A stretch of DNA of 64,000 nt, from positions 1 through 64,000 of the forward strand of contig NZ_BLAF01000062.1 of assembly GCF_009687885.1 (NCBI RefSeq), read 5' to 3'. The notes under the pieces were generated by a model. That model was not told the origin of the DNA. It did no database searches and was given only the letters and a program-made list of their open reading frames with translations. Both the position numbers and the translations under genes were made by a program. Below are positions 16,327 through 24,361 of the stretch, piece after piece. Source of the stretch: Acrocarpospora pleiomorpha (lineage in GTDB: Bacteria > Actinomycetota > Actinomycetes > Streptosporangiales > Streptosporangiaceae). The stretch's first letter is position 1; every line of letters begins with the position of its first letter.

Positions 16327-17292
16327 ATGGTCCGCCCCCGAAGACAGGTGCCCGTGTCCCCCACGCTGCTGGAACTGCTTCCGTCGTGGGAGCTGTCGTT
16401 GCAGGCAGGGCACAAGTCGCCGGGAACCATTCGCAGCTATCTGGACAGCGTACGCGGGCTGTCGGCGTTCCTGATCGACGGGGGGATGCGGGCGGACGCG
16501 GAGGGGGTCAGCTCCGAGGAGATTCGGGCGTTTCTGGCCCGTTCGCTGGAGGTTTCCTCGCCGGGTAACGCGCACAAGCACTTCCGTAACCTGCGGGTCT
16601 TCTTCGGGTGGCTGGTCGCTGAGGGGGAGCGGGCGGAGGGGTCGCCGCTGGCCGAGGTGGAACCGCCGAAGGTGGATCGGAAGCCGGTCCGGCCGCTGAC
16701 CGAGCAGGAGCAGGCCCGGCTGCTGGCGGTCTGTGCCGGTGATTCGTGGATCGATCGGCGGGATACGGCGATCATGCGGATTTTGATGGACAACGGGATG
16801 CGCGTGTCGGCGCTGGCGGGGCTGCGGTACAGCGCGTCCGATCCCGAGGCGAACGATGTCTGGCTTGGCAGGCATGTGCTGCGGATCATCCTCGAGGGCG
16901 GGGATGTCTATCTGGCTCCGCTTGGGCGGAAATCGGCGGCGGCGGTCGATCGGTATCTGCGGGCTCGTACGCGATTGAGGCACGCGTCCTCACCGTGGCT
17001 CTGGCTGCCGGAGCGGGGAGTGACCGCGCATGGGGGAGATCGGCGGCTGACCGCCACCGGGATCCAGCAGATGTTGCACCGGCGCGGCGAGGAGGCGGGC
17101 ATCCCCGGCGTGTTTCCGCATCGCTTCCGGCACACGATGGCGAGCGGATATCTGCGAGAGGGCGGGGATCCGCTCAACCTCATGCGGGTCGGGGGCTGGA
17201 AGTCTCCGGTGATGGCACGCCACTACGCCGAAACCGCGGGAACCGAAGCGCTGGCCGAGCACGCCAGGTTGTCCCCTGGCGATCGAATCTGA
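16327..17292 (+). CDS. Tyrosine recombinase/integrase (XerD-like)
   Basis: This 321-residue site-specific recombinase has an N-terminal SAM-like core-binding domain (SPGTIRSYLDSVRGLSAFL) and a complete catalytic domain. The active-site residues are Arg in DNGMRVSALAGL, Lys in LGRKSAAAV, His-x-x-Arg in HRFRHTMAS, Trp in GGWKSP and the nucleophile Tyr in ARHYAE. The ATG at 16327 has a GGAGGAG site; a GTG at 16294 is in frame but less likely. Being next to tRNA-Arg(TCT) suggests an integrase of a mobile element. However, it sits on the 5' side of the tRNA, and I see no repeat of the tRNA 3' end within the window. It may be a resident Xer-type enzyme or the survivor of a lost element. Confidence 0.88.
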   Translation: MVRPRRQVPVSPTLLELLPSWELSLQAGHKSPGTIRSYLDSVRGLSAFLIDGGMRADAEGVSSEEIRAFLARSLEVSSPGNAHKHFRNLRVFFGWLVAEGERAEGSPLAEVEPPKVDRKPVRPLTEQEQARLLAVCAGDSWIDRRDTAIMRILMDNGMRVSALAGLRYSASDPEANDVWLGRHVLRIILEGGDVYLAPLGRKSAAAVDRYLRARTRLRHASSPWLWLPERGVTAHGGDRRLTATGIQQMLHRRGEEAGIPGVFPHRFRHTMASGYLREGGDPLNLMRVGGWKSPVMARHYAETAGTEALAEHARLSPGDRI

Positions 17293-17299
17293 CCGCCTC

Positions 17300-18055
17300 T
17301 CAGCCGTTGATCATCCATTCGCCCTGGTCCTTGCCGTAGCCGCTGTCCAGGACGAACTGGTACTTGGCGAGTTTCGTGCCTTTGGGGACCTCGTACACCA
17401 GGACGCCCTTGCGGCTGTCACCGACGGACACCGTGACCATGCCGTTGAGTGAGACGCCGTCGCGTACCTCGGCGAAGGCCGCGTTGTACTGCTGGCCGTC
17501 CACGTCGATGAGCTTGCCGCTGTTGGTGGGCGCGTCGTTGTAGAGCTTCTCGCCCACGTTCTTGAGGATGAGTTCGACGGCGATGTACTGGGAGCCCGCC
17601 TTGGGCACGATGTACTGATTCGCTGGCCGCGCCGGGGCGATGATGCGCCGCGCGGTCACCTGGACCACGGTTTCCGGGGCGATGCCGTGCAGCTCGATGG
17701 CCCGGCCCAGCCGCTGCGCCCCCTCCGCGGGAGCCGCCGTCTCTTCGGTCTCGTCCCCGGTCCCGGCGGCTCTCACCGTCTCTTCGGGCTCGGCCGTCTC
17801 TTCGGTCTCGTCCCCGGTCCCGGCGGTTCTCACCGTCTTGCTGGTACGCGGCGTCGCCGACGTCGTCGGTTCCGCCGTCACCGTCGACCGGTTGATCGCC
17901 ACCAGGACGCCGGCGCTGACCGCCACCACCACGATGAAGATCCCGAGGACCAGCAGGATCAGCGGCGTGCTGCTCTTGCGGGGCGGCGGTGGTTGTGGCG
18001 GGTAGTAGTAGCCGTGCGGCCCATACTGCTGCGGGCCCTGCGGGTACTGCGACAT
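17300..18055 (-). CDS. Membrane-anchored DUF4352-type protein
   Basis: This 251-residue protein begins with a Gln/Pro/Tyr-rich cytoplasmic stretch (MSQYPQGPQQYGPHGYYYPP). One membrane helix LILLVLGIFIVVVAVSAGVL follows, then a Thr/Glu-rich extracellular linker and a C-terminal immunoglobulin-like DUF4352 domain (QYIAVELILKNVGEKLYND and KGVLVYEVPKGTKLAKYQF). The linker contains a 57-bp tandem duplication encoding VRTAGTGDETEET and VRAAGTGDETEET. The start at 18055 has a TGGAG site. It is probably surface-exposed with an unknown ligand. It ends 7 bp from the convergent recombinase gene. Confidence 0.78.
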   Translation of the reverse strand: MSQYPQGPQQYGPHGYYYPPQPPPPRKSSTPLILLVLGIFIVVVAVSAGVLVAINRSTVTAEPTTSATPRTSKTVRTAGTGDETEETAEPEETVRAAGTGDETEETAAPAEGAQRLGRAIELHGIAPETVVQVTARRIIAPARPANQYIVPKAGSQYIAVELILKNVGEKLYNDAPTNSGKLIDVDGQQYNAAFAEVRDGVSLNGMVTVSVGDSRKGVLVYEVPKGTKLAKYQFVLDSGYGKDQGEWMING

Positions 18056-18222
18056 GGTGGCTCCAGGCGATGGGAAAGCCCGTCGGCGGTTAGTGATCTG
18101 TCTGACAACTGACATCATGCCGTCTCTCGACGACAAAGACCGGCATGCCGGTGTATCTCCTCGATGACGGACATGTTCCCATTCGGGCGGCCGTGGGGTG
18201 CCGAACTTCTGACGATGCCCTC

Positions 18223-18263
18223 TTGACACTCGCGATGTATCTCGAAAATACTCGGAATCGAGT
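18223..18263 (+). promoter_or_regulatory. padR promoter with operator-like palindrome
   Basis: TTGACA (18223-18228), an 18-bp spacer and AATACT (18247-18252) form a good sigma-70-type promoter. ACTCG-GAAT-CGAGT (18250-18263), a perfect 5-bp inverted repeat, overlaps the -10 box and the probable transcription start, consistent with autorepression by the PadR protein encoded 15 bp downstream. Confidence 0.6.
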
Positions 18264-18277
18264 AAAGGAGGTCGGCC

Positions 18278-18871
18278 ATGGGATTACGGCAACGCAGCAA
18301 TCCGCTCGCGCTCGCGGTGCTCGCCCTGCTCTTCGAGCGGCCGATGCATCCGTACGAGATGGCCACCACCCTTCGCGAACGCCGCAAAGAGGACAGCATC
18401 AAGCTCAACTACGGGTCGCTCTACTCGGTCGTGCAGTCGCTGGAGCGCCGGGGCCTGATCGTGGCCCAGGAGATCCAGCGGGATGGGTCCCGCCCGGAGC
18501 GCACCGTGTACGCGATCGCCGAGCCGGGCTCGGTCGAGCTGATCGACTGGCTGAGCGAGCTGGTCGCGGTGCCCACGAAGGAGTTCACCCAATTCGAGGC
18601 GGCATTGTCGCTGCTGGGGTGTTTGAGGCCGGACGAGGCGGTGCGGCTGCTTGAGGAGCGGGTGTCCAGGCTTGAGCAGGAACTGGCGGCGGCCGATGGG
18701 TTGCGGGGGCACGCGTCCATGACCAAGCTGCCCCGATTGCTCTACATCGAATGGGAGTACCGGATCTCGCTTCGCCGTACCGAGCTGGAATTCGTCTCGT
18801 CGTTGGTGCGGGAGATCCGGGAGGAGACCATCGAAGGGCTGGCGCTCTGGCACAACTTCCACAAGCAGTGA
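18278..18871 (+). CDS. PadR-family transcriptional regulator
   Basis: This 197-residue regulator has an N-terminal winged helix (LAVLALLFERPMHPYEMATT and SIKLNYGSLYSVVQSLERRG) of the PadR family. A C-terminal helical Vir-like domain for dimerisation follows (LLEERVSRLEQELAAA and RRTELEFVSSLVREIREET). AAAGGAGGT precedes the ATG. PadR proteins of this type usually repress a downstream DrrAB-like exporter in the same transcript. Here the exporter genes that follow are reduced to fragments (18993-19434), leaving the regulator without its usual target. A strong hairpin separates the two. Confidence 0.92.
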   Translation: MGLRQRSNPLALAVLALLFERPMHPYEMATTLRERRKEDSIKLNYGSLYSVVQSLERRGLIVAQEIQRDGSRPERTVYAIAEPGSVELIDWLSELVAVPTKEFTQFEAALSLLGCLRPDEAVRLLEERVSRLEQELAAADGLRGHASMTKLPRLLYIEWEYRISLRRTELEFVSSLVREIREETIEGLALWHNFHKQ

Positions 18872-18877
18872 CATAAG

Positions 18878-18912
18878 GCCCCCGGCGGGTGTTGCAGCAC
18901 GACGCCGGGGGC
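18878..18912 (+). terminator. Hairpin after padR
   Basis: GCCCCCGGCG (18878-18887) and CGCCGGGGGC (18903-18912) form a perfect 10-bp GC stem with a 15-nt loop, 6 nt after the padR stop. There is no T-run. It probably ends the padR transcript, although upstream of the exporter remnant it could once have acted as an attenuator. Confidence 0.6.
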
Positions 18913-18992
18913 GAGGAGCCAACAGGCCACCCGCGGCGACCCGTCAACGCATCAGGAGACATGGTACGCGCGTGGCCGGAAAGGTCACGTAA

Positions 18993-19142
18993 ATGATCAA
19001 CGCAACAGGCCTGGTCAAGGAGTACGGCAAGGTCCGTGCCCTGGACGGGCTGAGCCTGGACGTCGCCCGGCCGTCCCTGGACGACGTCTACCTCCGCTAC
19101 GCGGGTCGCGCCTTCGCCGACGCGGAAGGGGTCGCGGCATGA
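18993..19142 (+). pseudogene. ABC exporter ATPase collapsed by in-frame deletion
   Basis: A 49-codon frame joins the first ~25 residues of a DrrA-type ATPase (INATGLVKEYGKVRALDGLS) directly to the last ~24 residues (PSLDDVYLRYAGRAFADAEG). The second part lines up with QPSLDEVFLALT at the end of the intact ATPase at 4358-5359. Walker A, signature and Walker B are all gone, so about 270 codons were deleted in frame. The reading frame and the ATGA junction to the next gene are intact, which points to a recent deletion. Confidence 0.75.
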
Positions 19143-19434
19143 GCATGATCAGGATCATCACCAACCCGGTCCACGACAAAGCCGCCGCGGAGGTCGCGAA
19201 ACCTGTCCCTTCCGCACGGAAGGCAGCCAGGCACTGTCATGCGGCCATCGCCGCCGCATCTCCCCGGGACACGACCACACCCACGCGAACCAGAGGGCGG
19301 CGTCGATGAGCGCGCAAACCATCTCCGTGGCCGGGGGACTAGCTCGCTGGCCGCTGGCGACACTCTCGGTGATCGCCCTGTTGCTCGGTTACCTGGCCAC
19401 GCGGGCCTTCGGCGCGTACCAGCGTTCGATCTGA
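19139..19434 (+). pseudogene. Remnant of an ABC-2 exporter permease
   Basis: The ATG at 19139 overlaps the ATPase remnant's stop (ATGA) and starts a permease-like MSMIRIITNPVHD, which soon runs into unrelated codons. At 19306-19434 a 42-codon frame (GLARWPLATLSVIALLLGYL then ATRAFGAYQRSI) looks like the last membrane helix and C-terminal tail of an ABC-2 permease. The middle is missing. Together with the ATPase fragment this is a decayed exporter operon. Confidence 0.65.
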
Positions 19435-19530
19435 CACCGAGGGCGGCGGCGCCGGGTTTTGGTGCCGCCGTCCGCTGATGTTTCCCGAATCCCGTTCAGG
19501 AGAAGAGATCGGCCACTACGCTGAGGTGGC

Positions 19531-20340
19531 ATGTTCGTCTCGACGAAGCGACGGGCCGAGTCTGAAACACCTCTCACCGGTGGCGATGTCACCGAAGGTG
19601 TCGTCCGTGTGGGCCTGACCGTGCGCCGTCCGCTCAAACCGTCCACGCCATCGGTCCATGCCCTGCTCCGCCACCTGGAGTCCGCCGGATTCGACGGCGC
19701 GCCGCGCGTGCTCGGCATCGACGCGTCCGGCCGCGAGATCCTCACCTACATCGAGGGCGCCGCCGCCGTCCGCCCCCTCCCCGAGTACGCGGTCACCGAC
19801 GAAACCCTCGTCACGCTCGCCCGCCTCCTGCGGCGCTACCACGACGCGGTCGCCACCTTTGTCCCACCCGCGAACGCCAGCTGGGAACAGGGGTCCACCT
19901 CCGACGACACCCCCGAGATCATCGGTCACTGCGACGTCACTCCCGAGAACGTCATCTTCCGCGACGGCCGCCCGCACGCGTTAATCGACTTCGACCTGGC
20001 CCGCCCCACTACGCGCCTGTTCGACGTGGTCACGACGCTCCGCCACTGGGCGCCCATCGCCGATCCCCTCGACCGCGATCCCCGCCAGAGCGGCCTCGAC
20101 GTCGGCCCTCGCCTCCGCCTGTTCTCCGACGCGTACGGCTTGACGCCGCGCGACCGCCGGAACCTCCTGCCGACCGCCCGCCTGCGATTCGACCGCTCCT
20201 ATCTCGCCATGCAGCGCAAGGCGGAATCCCATGGCGGGTCCTGGGCTCAGCTCTGGGCCAATGGTGCGGGCCAGCGCATCAGACGGGCCAGCGCCTGGCT
20301 GGACGCCCATGAGGACGACCTGCGCGATCACCTGGTCTAG
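19531..20340 (+). CDS. Aminoglycoside phosphotransferase-family kinase
   Basis: This 269-residue protein shows the APH/choline-kinase fold. The catalytic loop is IIGHCDVTPENVIFRDG, with HCD replacing the common HGD but keeping the catalytic Asp and the Asn. ALIDFDLA supplies the Mg-binding DFD. The N-lobe ATP-binding region is short (EGVVRVGLTVRRPLKPST). Many actinobacteria have such kinases near housekeeping genes with unknown small-molecule substrates, so antibiotic resistance should not be assumed. It stands alone; the next gene is cobD, 87 bp downstream. Confidence 0.85.
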   Translation: MFVSTKRRAESETPLTGGDVTEGVVRVGLTVRRPLKPSTPSVHALLRHLESAGFDGAPRVLGIDASGREILTYIEGAAAVRPLPEYAVTDETLVTLARLLRRYHDAVATFVPPANASWEQGSTSDDTPEIIGHCDVTPENVIFRDGRPHALIDFDLARPTTRLFDVVTTLRHWAPIADPLDRDPRQSGLDVGPRLRLFSDAYGLTPRDRRNLLPTARLRFDRSYLAMQRKAESHGGSWAQLWANGAGQRIRRASAWLDAHEDDLRDHLV

Positions 20341-20427
20341 CTCCTGCATTGTTGAGCGGAAGCGAGGCGATGGGTGTTCCTATACCCCTGACTGGGCTGA
20401 TTGTGGGGAATGGGGGAGAATGCCCGG

Positions 20428-21399
20428 GTGATCAGGTCTGGGGCGGTCGCGGTGGGGATGGCGATCGGGGTCGGGGTGGATGCCGTTGTCGGGGATCCTC
20501 GCAGAGGGCATCCGGTTGCGGTGTTCGGCACCAAGGCGGCAGCGCTCGAAAAGCGGATATATCGGGATTCGCGGTTTCGGGGAGCCGTGTTCACAGGGGT
20601 GTGTGTCGGCGTCGTGGCCGGGATCGGCGTGGTCGCGGAGCGGGCGAGCCGCAGGCGGCCGGTCGTTAGTGCGGCGATGACGGCTGCCGCCACCTGGGCG
20701 GTTCTCGGGGGAACCACGCTGGCCCGTGAGGGTGCGTTCATGGCCAACGCGCTCGAACGAGACGACATCACCGCCGCAAGGAGACGATTACCCCATCTGT
20801 GCGGACGTGACCCGTCCCAATTGATTTCGCCGGAACTGGCCAGGGCGACCGTCGAATCCATCGCCGAGAACACCTCCGACGCCGTCGTGGCGCCGCTCTT
20901 CTGGGGGGCGATCGCCGGAGTCCCCGGGCTGGTGGCGTACCGGGCGATCAACACCCTTGACGCCATGGTCGGCCACCGCTCACCGCGATACGAGCGTTTC
21001 GGCTGGGCTTCGGCGCGGCTCGACGACCTCGCCAACTACCTGCCCGCCCGCTTGGCCGCCCTGCTCACGGCGGCCCTGGCTCCCGCCGTCGGCGGCTCGT
21101 CCCGGACCACGATCAGCGTGCTGGCCAGGTACGGCCACCGCCACCCCAGCCCCAACTCCGGCCGCTGCGAGGCGGCTTTCGCGGGCGCTCTGGGCGTACG
21201 CCTCGGTGGGGTCAACAATTACGCCGGCCGCCTGGAACACCGCCCCGAACTCGGCGAAGGCCCACCTCCCACGGTCCCCGACATCCGCCGCTCGGTCCGC
21301 CTCGCCAGAGCCGTCTCCTGGACCACCGCCATTCTGGCGATCCTCACCAGAGCCGGACTGGCCGTACGCAAGGCGCGCACTCAGGGCAGGACGCGGTGA
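20428..21399 (+). CDS. cobD: Adenosylcobinamide-phosphate synthase
   Basis: This CbiB/CobD-family membrane protein attaches the aminopropanol (phosphate) arm to adenosylcobyric acid. It begins with the family's VDAVVGDPRRGHPVAVFG, has the signature SIAENTSDAVVAPLFWGAI and YRAINTLDAMVGHRS, and ends after GALGVRLGGVNNYAGR. Several hydrophobic segments fit an inner-membrane enzyme. The GTG at 20428 has GGGGGAG nine bases upstream; an ATG at 20410 and a TTG at 20401 are in frame. Its stop overlaps the start of cobQ (GTGA), so the two are translationally coupled. No cobalamin riboswitch is visible in the 87-bp leader. Confidence 0.93.
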   Translation: MIRSGAVAVGMAIGVGVDAVVGDPRRGHPVAVFGTKAAALEKRIYRDSRFRGAVFTGVCVGVVAGIGVVAERASRRRPVVSAAMTAAATWAVLGGTTLAREGAFMANALERDDITAARRRLPHLCGRDPSQLISPELARATVESIAENTSDAVVAPLFWGAIAGVPGLVAYRAINTLDAMVGHRSPRYERFGWASARLDDLANYLPARLAALLTAALAPAVGGSSRTTISVLARYGHRHPSPNSGRCEAAFAGALGVRLGGVNNYAGRLEHRPELGEGPPPTVPDIRRSVRLARAVSWTTAILAILTRAGLAVRKARTQGRTR

Positions 21400-22889
21400 A
21401 GGGTGCGCTGCTGGTCGCCGGGACCACCTCGGATGCCGGGAAAAGTGTCGTGACGGCGGGAATCTGCCGGTGGCTGGCCCGGCAGGGAGTGCGGGTGGCT
21501 CCGTTCAAGGCGCAGAACATGTCGCTCAACTCCTTCGTCACCGCCGACGGCGCGGAGATCGGCCGGGCGCAGGCGACCCAGGCCGCCGCCTGCGGGATCG
21601 AGCCGACGGCGGACATGAATCCCGTTCTCCTCAAGCCGGGCAGCGATCGCCGCAGCCAGGTCGTCGTGCTCGGGCGCGCGATCGCGGACGTGGACGCGAT
21701 GGAGTACGGCGCGTTCAAAGCTCGGCTACGGGCGGTCGCCGTGGAGTCCCTGGAACGCCTCCGGGCCGAGTACGACGTGGTGATCTGCGAAGGCGCGGGA
21801 AGCCCGGCGGAGATCAACCTGCGGGCGGGGGACATCGCCAACATGGGGCTGGCCCAGGCCGCCCGCCTGCCGGTGATCGTGGTCGGCGACATCGATCGCG
21901 GCGGCGTGTTCGCCTCCCTCTACGGCACGGTCGCGTTGCTCGACGCCGCCGACCAGGCGCTGATCGCCGGTTTCCTGATCAACAAATTCCGGGGAGCGCC
22001 CGAACTCCTCGCCCCCGGCCTCGACATGTTGCACGGCCTGACCGGCCGGGAAACCTACGGCGTGCTGCCATGGCTCGACGGGCTCTGGCTGGACGTCGAG
22101 GACTCCCTCGCTCTCGACAACCGCCCCGCCCAGCCCTACCGCCCGCACTCGCTCCGCGTCGCCGTGGTCCGGTTACCGCGAATTTCGAACTTCACCGACA
22201 TCGACGCGCTCGCTAGCGAGCCAGGGATCGTCGTGCGTTTCGTCCGGTCGGCGGCCGAACTGGAGGACGCCGACTTGGTGATCATCCCCGGTTCTCGCGC
22301 GACGGTTTCCGACCTCGGCTGGGTACGGGAGACGGGTATCGCGCAAGCCGTACAGGAAAGGGCCGCCGCCGGACGGCCGGTGCTCGGCATTTGCGGCGGC
22401 TACCAGATGCTCGCCCGCACAATCCACGACGACATCGAATCCAGGAAAGGCCACATCGACGGCCTCGGACTCCTCCCCGCCACCGTGCGTTTCACCGCGG
22501 AAAAAACACTCGCCAGACCTGTCGGCACGGCGTACGGTCACCGCGTGGCCGCCTACGAGATCCACCATGGCGTCGTGACCGTGGACACAGCCACCCCGTC
22601 GCGGCCGTTTCTCGACGGCTGCCGTTCGGGCTCGGTCTGGGGCACGACCTGGCACGGCGCCCTGGAAAACGACGCCTTCCGCCAGGCGTTCCTCGCCGAC
22701 GTGGCCGCGACGGCAGGCCGCCCTTTCACCCCCGCCCCCGGCATCTCCTTCGCCGAATTCCGGGCCGCCCGGCTCGACGCGCTGGGCGACCTCATCGAGC
22801 AGCATGTGGATACCGGCGCGATTCTCGACCTCATCGAGAACGGCCCGCCCCGGGACCTCCCCCTCATCCACCCAGGAGGCGCACGATGA
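21396..22889 (+). CDS. cobQ: Cobyric acid synthase (glutamine-hydrolysing)
   Basis: This 497-residue enzyme amidates four side-chain carboxylates of adenosylcobyrinic acid a,c-diamide using glutamine and ATP. The N-terminal dethiobiotin-synthetase-like domain has the P-loop GTTSDAGKS and FKAQNMSLNS. The C-terminal class-I-like glutaminase has the nucleophile Cys in VLGICGGYQML and the His in YEIHHG. The length is normal for the family. It overlaps cobD by 4 nt upstream and the SHOCT gene by 4 nt downstream, forming one unit. Confidence 0.96.
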   Translation: MKGALLVAGTTSDAGKSVVTAGICRWLARQGVRVAPFKAQNMSLNSFVTADGAEIGRAQATQAAACGIEPTADMNPVLLKPGSDRRSQVVVLGRAIADVDAMEYGAFKARLRAVAVESLERLRAEYDVVICEGAGSPAEINLRAGDIANMGLAQAARLPVIVVGDIDRGGVFASLYGTVALLDAADQALIAGFLINKFRGAPELLAPGLDMLHGLTGRETYGVLPWLDGLWLDVEDSLALDNRPAQPYRPHSLRVAVVRLPRISNFTDIDALASEPGIVVRFVRSAAELEDADLVIIPGSRATVSDLGWVRETGIAQAVQERAAAGRPVLGICGGYQMLARTIHDDIESRKGHIDGLGLLPATVRFTAEKTLARPVGTAYGHRVAAYEIHHGVVTVDTATPSRPFLDGCRSGSVWGTTWHGALENDAFRQAFLADVAATAGRPFTPAPGISFAEFRAARLDALGDLIEQHVDTGAILDLIENGPPRDLPLIHPGGAR

Positions 22890-23101
22890 CATCAACCGCC
22901 CTTCTCCTCACCGCAGGCCTGTTATTCCTTCTCGCCGTGGTCGCCGGCGTGGTCACGGTCGTCGTCCTCTCCCGCCGTCCCCGCCATTCGTTCCCCGCCC
23001 ACCCCGACGACCCACGAGAAATCCTCCGCCGCCGCTACGCCGCCGGCGAGATAGACGAGGCGGAATACCGCCACCGCCTCTCCATCCTCTCCAACGGCTG
23101 A
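22886..23101 (+). CDS. Small membrane protein with SHOCT motif
   Basis: This 71-residue protein has one N-terminal membrane helix (LLLTAGLLFLLAVVAGVVTV), a basic-Pro linker and a C-terminal SHOCT motif (DPREILRRRYAAGEIDEAEY). SHOCT motifs are short helical oligomerisation modules at the ends of many membrane proteins. Its ATG overlaps the cobQ stop, so it is co-translated with the cobalamin genes. No direct role in cobalamin synthesis is known. Confidence 0.82.
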   Translation: MTSTALLLTAGLLFLLAVVAGVVTVVVLSRRPRHSFPAHPDDPREILRRRYAAGEIDEAEYRHRLSILSNG

Positions 23102-23124
23102 AGCCTCCCGCGGCGGCTGGTGAA

Positions 23125-23847
23125 TCAGGCCGTTGGCGTGGGGGTGACCGTTTCCGGTTTCGCGGAATCAGGGACGGGCTCGGAGTCTGACGGGAAACGC
23201 TTGAGCCTTTCCCCGGGCACGCCGTCGGGGAACCGCTTGCGGAATTCCGGGCCGGGCCCCCACTCGAGGTCGCCACCGCGAGGACCGACCCAGCCAGGCC
23301 ACTCCGGACGCGTCATGTTGATCACCATCGTGGCCGTCGCCTTCCCGGCCTCCACCGTCGCGAGCACGGTCACCTGGTCATTGACCTCGATCGAGTCGAT
23401 CCCCTCGCGACCGCCGTTGACCCGCGTCGTGTCCGCGATCGTATAGGTCCGCGAGAACCCGTCCTCACTACGAACCGTGACCGACGCCTGATCAACCGCC
23501 GTCACCGTCCCGTTCTGAGTGGAAACGGTCTGGAAACCGCCCCCCTCCTTGGGCACCACGAACTCACCATGAACCGCCCCGAACATCCCTCCCCTCATCG
23601 GCCCCCAGATCTTCCCCGGCTTCTCAGAAGGCACCCCAGGACTCGGAGTCCCCGAAGGCGTCCCACTCTCACTCGGCACCGGCGACCCACTCTCGCTCGG
23701 CGTAGGCGACGAGGCAGCCGCAGCCACCCCAACCCCCGTGACCACGGTTAACGCCGCCGCCACCCCAGCGATCAGGACCCGATTCCTGGGCCGCCGAACA
23801 GGCTCATAGCCCAGAACCTCAGCCGGCCTGAACTCAGGATCATTCAT
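23125..23847 (-). CDS. Membrane-anchored DUF5666-like protein
   Basis: This 240-residue protein has a cytoplasmic N-terminus (MNDPEFRPAEVLGYEPVRRP), one helix VLIAGVAAALTVVTGVGVAA, a Ser/Pro/Thr-rich linker and a small beta-rich domain resembling DUF5666 (TVSTQNGTVTAVDQASVTVR and VNDQVTVLATVEAGKATATM). A charged Pro-rich tail ends it. Its start lies 3 nt after the stop of the small sigma-like gene, with the ribosome site GGAAGGGG inside that gene's end, so the two are probably translationally coupled. The role is unknown; an extracytoplasmic sensing or anti-sigma-like role is speculation. Confidence 0.75.
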   Translation of the reverse strand: MNDPEFRPAEVLGYEPVRRPRNRVLIAGVAAALTVVTGVGVAAAASSPTPSESGSPVPSESGTPSGTPSPGVPSEKPGKIWGPMRGGMFGAVHGEFVVPKEGGGFQTVSTQNGTVTAVDQASVTVRSEDGFSRTYTIADTTRVNGGREGIDSIEVNDQVTVLATVEAGKATATMVINMTRPEWPGWVGPRGGDLEWGPGPEFRKRFPDGVPGERLKRFPSDSEPVPDSAKPETVTPTPTA

Positions 23848-23850
23848 TGC

Positions 23851-24141
23851 TCACCCCTTCCATCCAAAGCCGATTGAAATAGGACACGAGTAAGACGTAC
23901 GTAAGCGTCCGCGCCAGATTCTCAGGAACCGAAAGACCGGCAAGGCCAGCCGAGGGGATCCAGGCATGGCGCGTCCCTGAGCGATACGGACCAGCAGCCT
24001 CCGGCTCTCCAGATCGCGTACGCGATCGCAGCTCATACCCAGGGCAGGTAAAGGACGGGCGTGGTCTGAAGCGCTAGGACATAGGGGGAAGATCAGGCCG
24101 ATGCGCTCCCTCCATTCCGGCGGCAGGCGCGGATGTTTCAT
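23851..24141 (-). CDS. Small protein resembling sigma-70 region 4
   Basis: This 96-residue protein contains PLPALGMSCDRVRDLESRRL, close to the pattern LGxSRxRVRQLExRAL of the region 4.2 recognition helix in sigma-70 factors. EWRERIGLIF before it resembles the preceding region 4 helix. There is no region 2, so it cannot be a complete sigma factor; it could be a helix-turn-helix regulator or a decayed sigma gene. The tail after residue 60 is basic and unrecognised. The ATG at 24141 has AGGTGATC before it. Its tight coupling to the DUF5666 gene downstream and the palindrome cluster directly upstream argue that it is real. Confidence 0.45.
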   Translation of the reverse strand: MKHPRLPPEWRERIGLIFPLCPSASDHARPLPALGMSCDRVRDLESRRLLVRIAQGRAMPGSPRLALPVFRFLRIWRGRLRTSYSCPISIGFGWKG

Positions 24142-24147
24142 GATCAC

Positions 24148-24205
24148 CTGCTAATTGTTGACGTGTTAGCTGCTAATTAGCTGCTAGCAGCAGCCGAATT
24201 AGCAG
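24148..24205. promoter_or_regulatory. Cluster of palindromes upstream of the sigma-like gene
   Basis: CTGCTAATT occurs at 24148-24156 and 24170-24178, 22 bp apart, and inverted (AATTAGCAG) at 24197-24205. GCTAATTAGC (24172-24181) and GCTGCTAGCAGC (24180-24191) are perfect palindromes. This AT-richer block sits just in front of the sigma-like/DUF5666 pair and looks like a multi-site operator. The following ~155 bp, up to the sulfotransferase, hold nothing I recognise. Confidence 0.5.
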
Positions 24206-24361
24206 ATCGTCGAGATGCGGGGCGCGAATGTCGTCGTACCTGGTTGGAGGGATAGCGCAAGCTGTCTGCCCAGGGTCGAGTGCCTGTTGGTGAATCCCGG
24301 AGCGCTGGTTCGTGCGTACAACAGGCGACCGCACATCGTGGATCCACGGAGGAGTGTCCCC

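Noticed and set aside
19531..20340. Aminoglycoside resistance gene
   Set aside because: Only the general APH fold is visible; no resistance subfamily motif or mobile context supports it.
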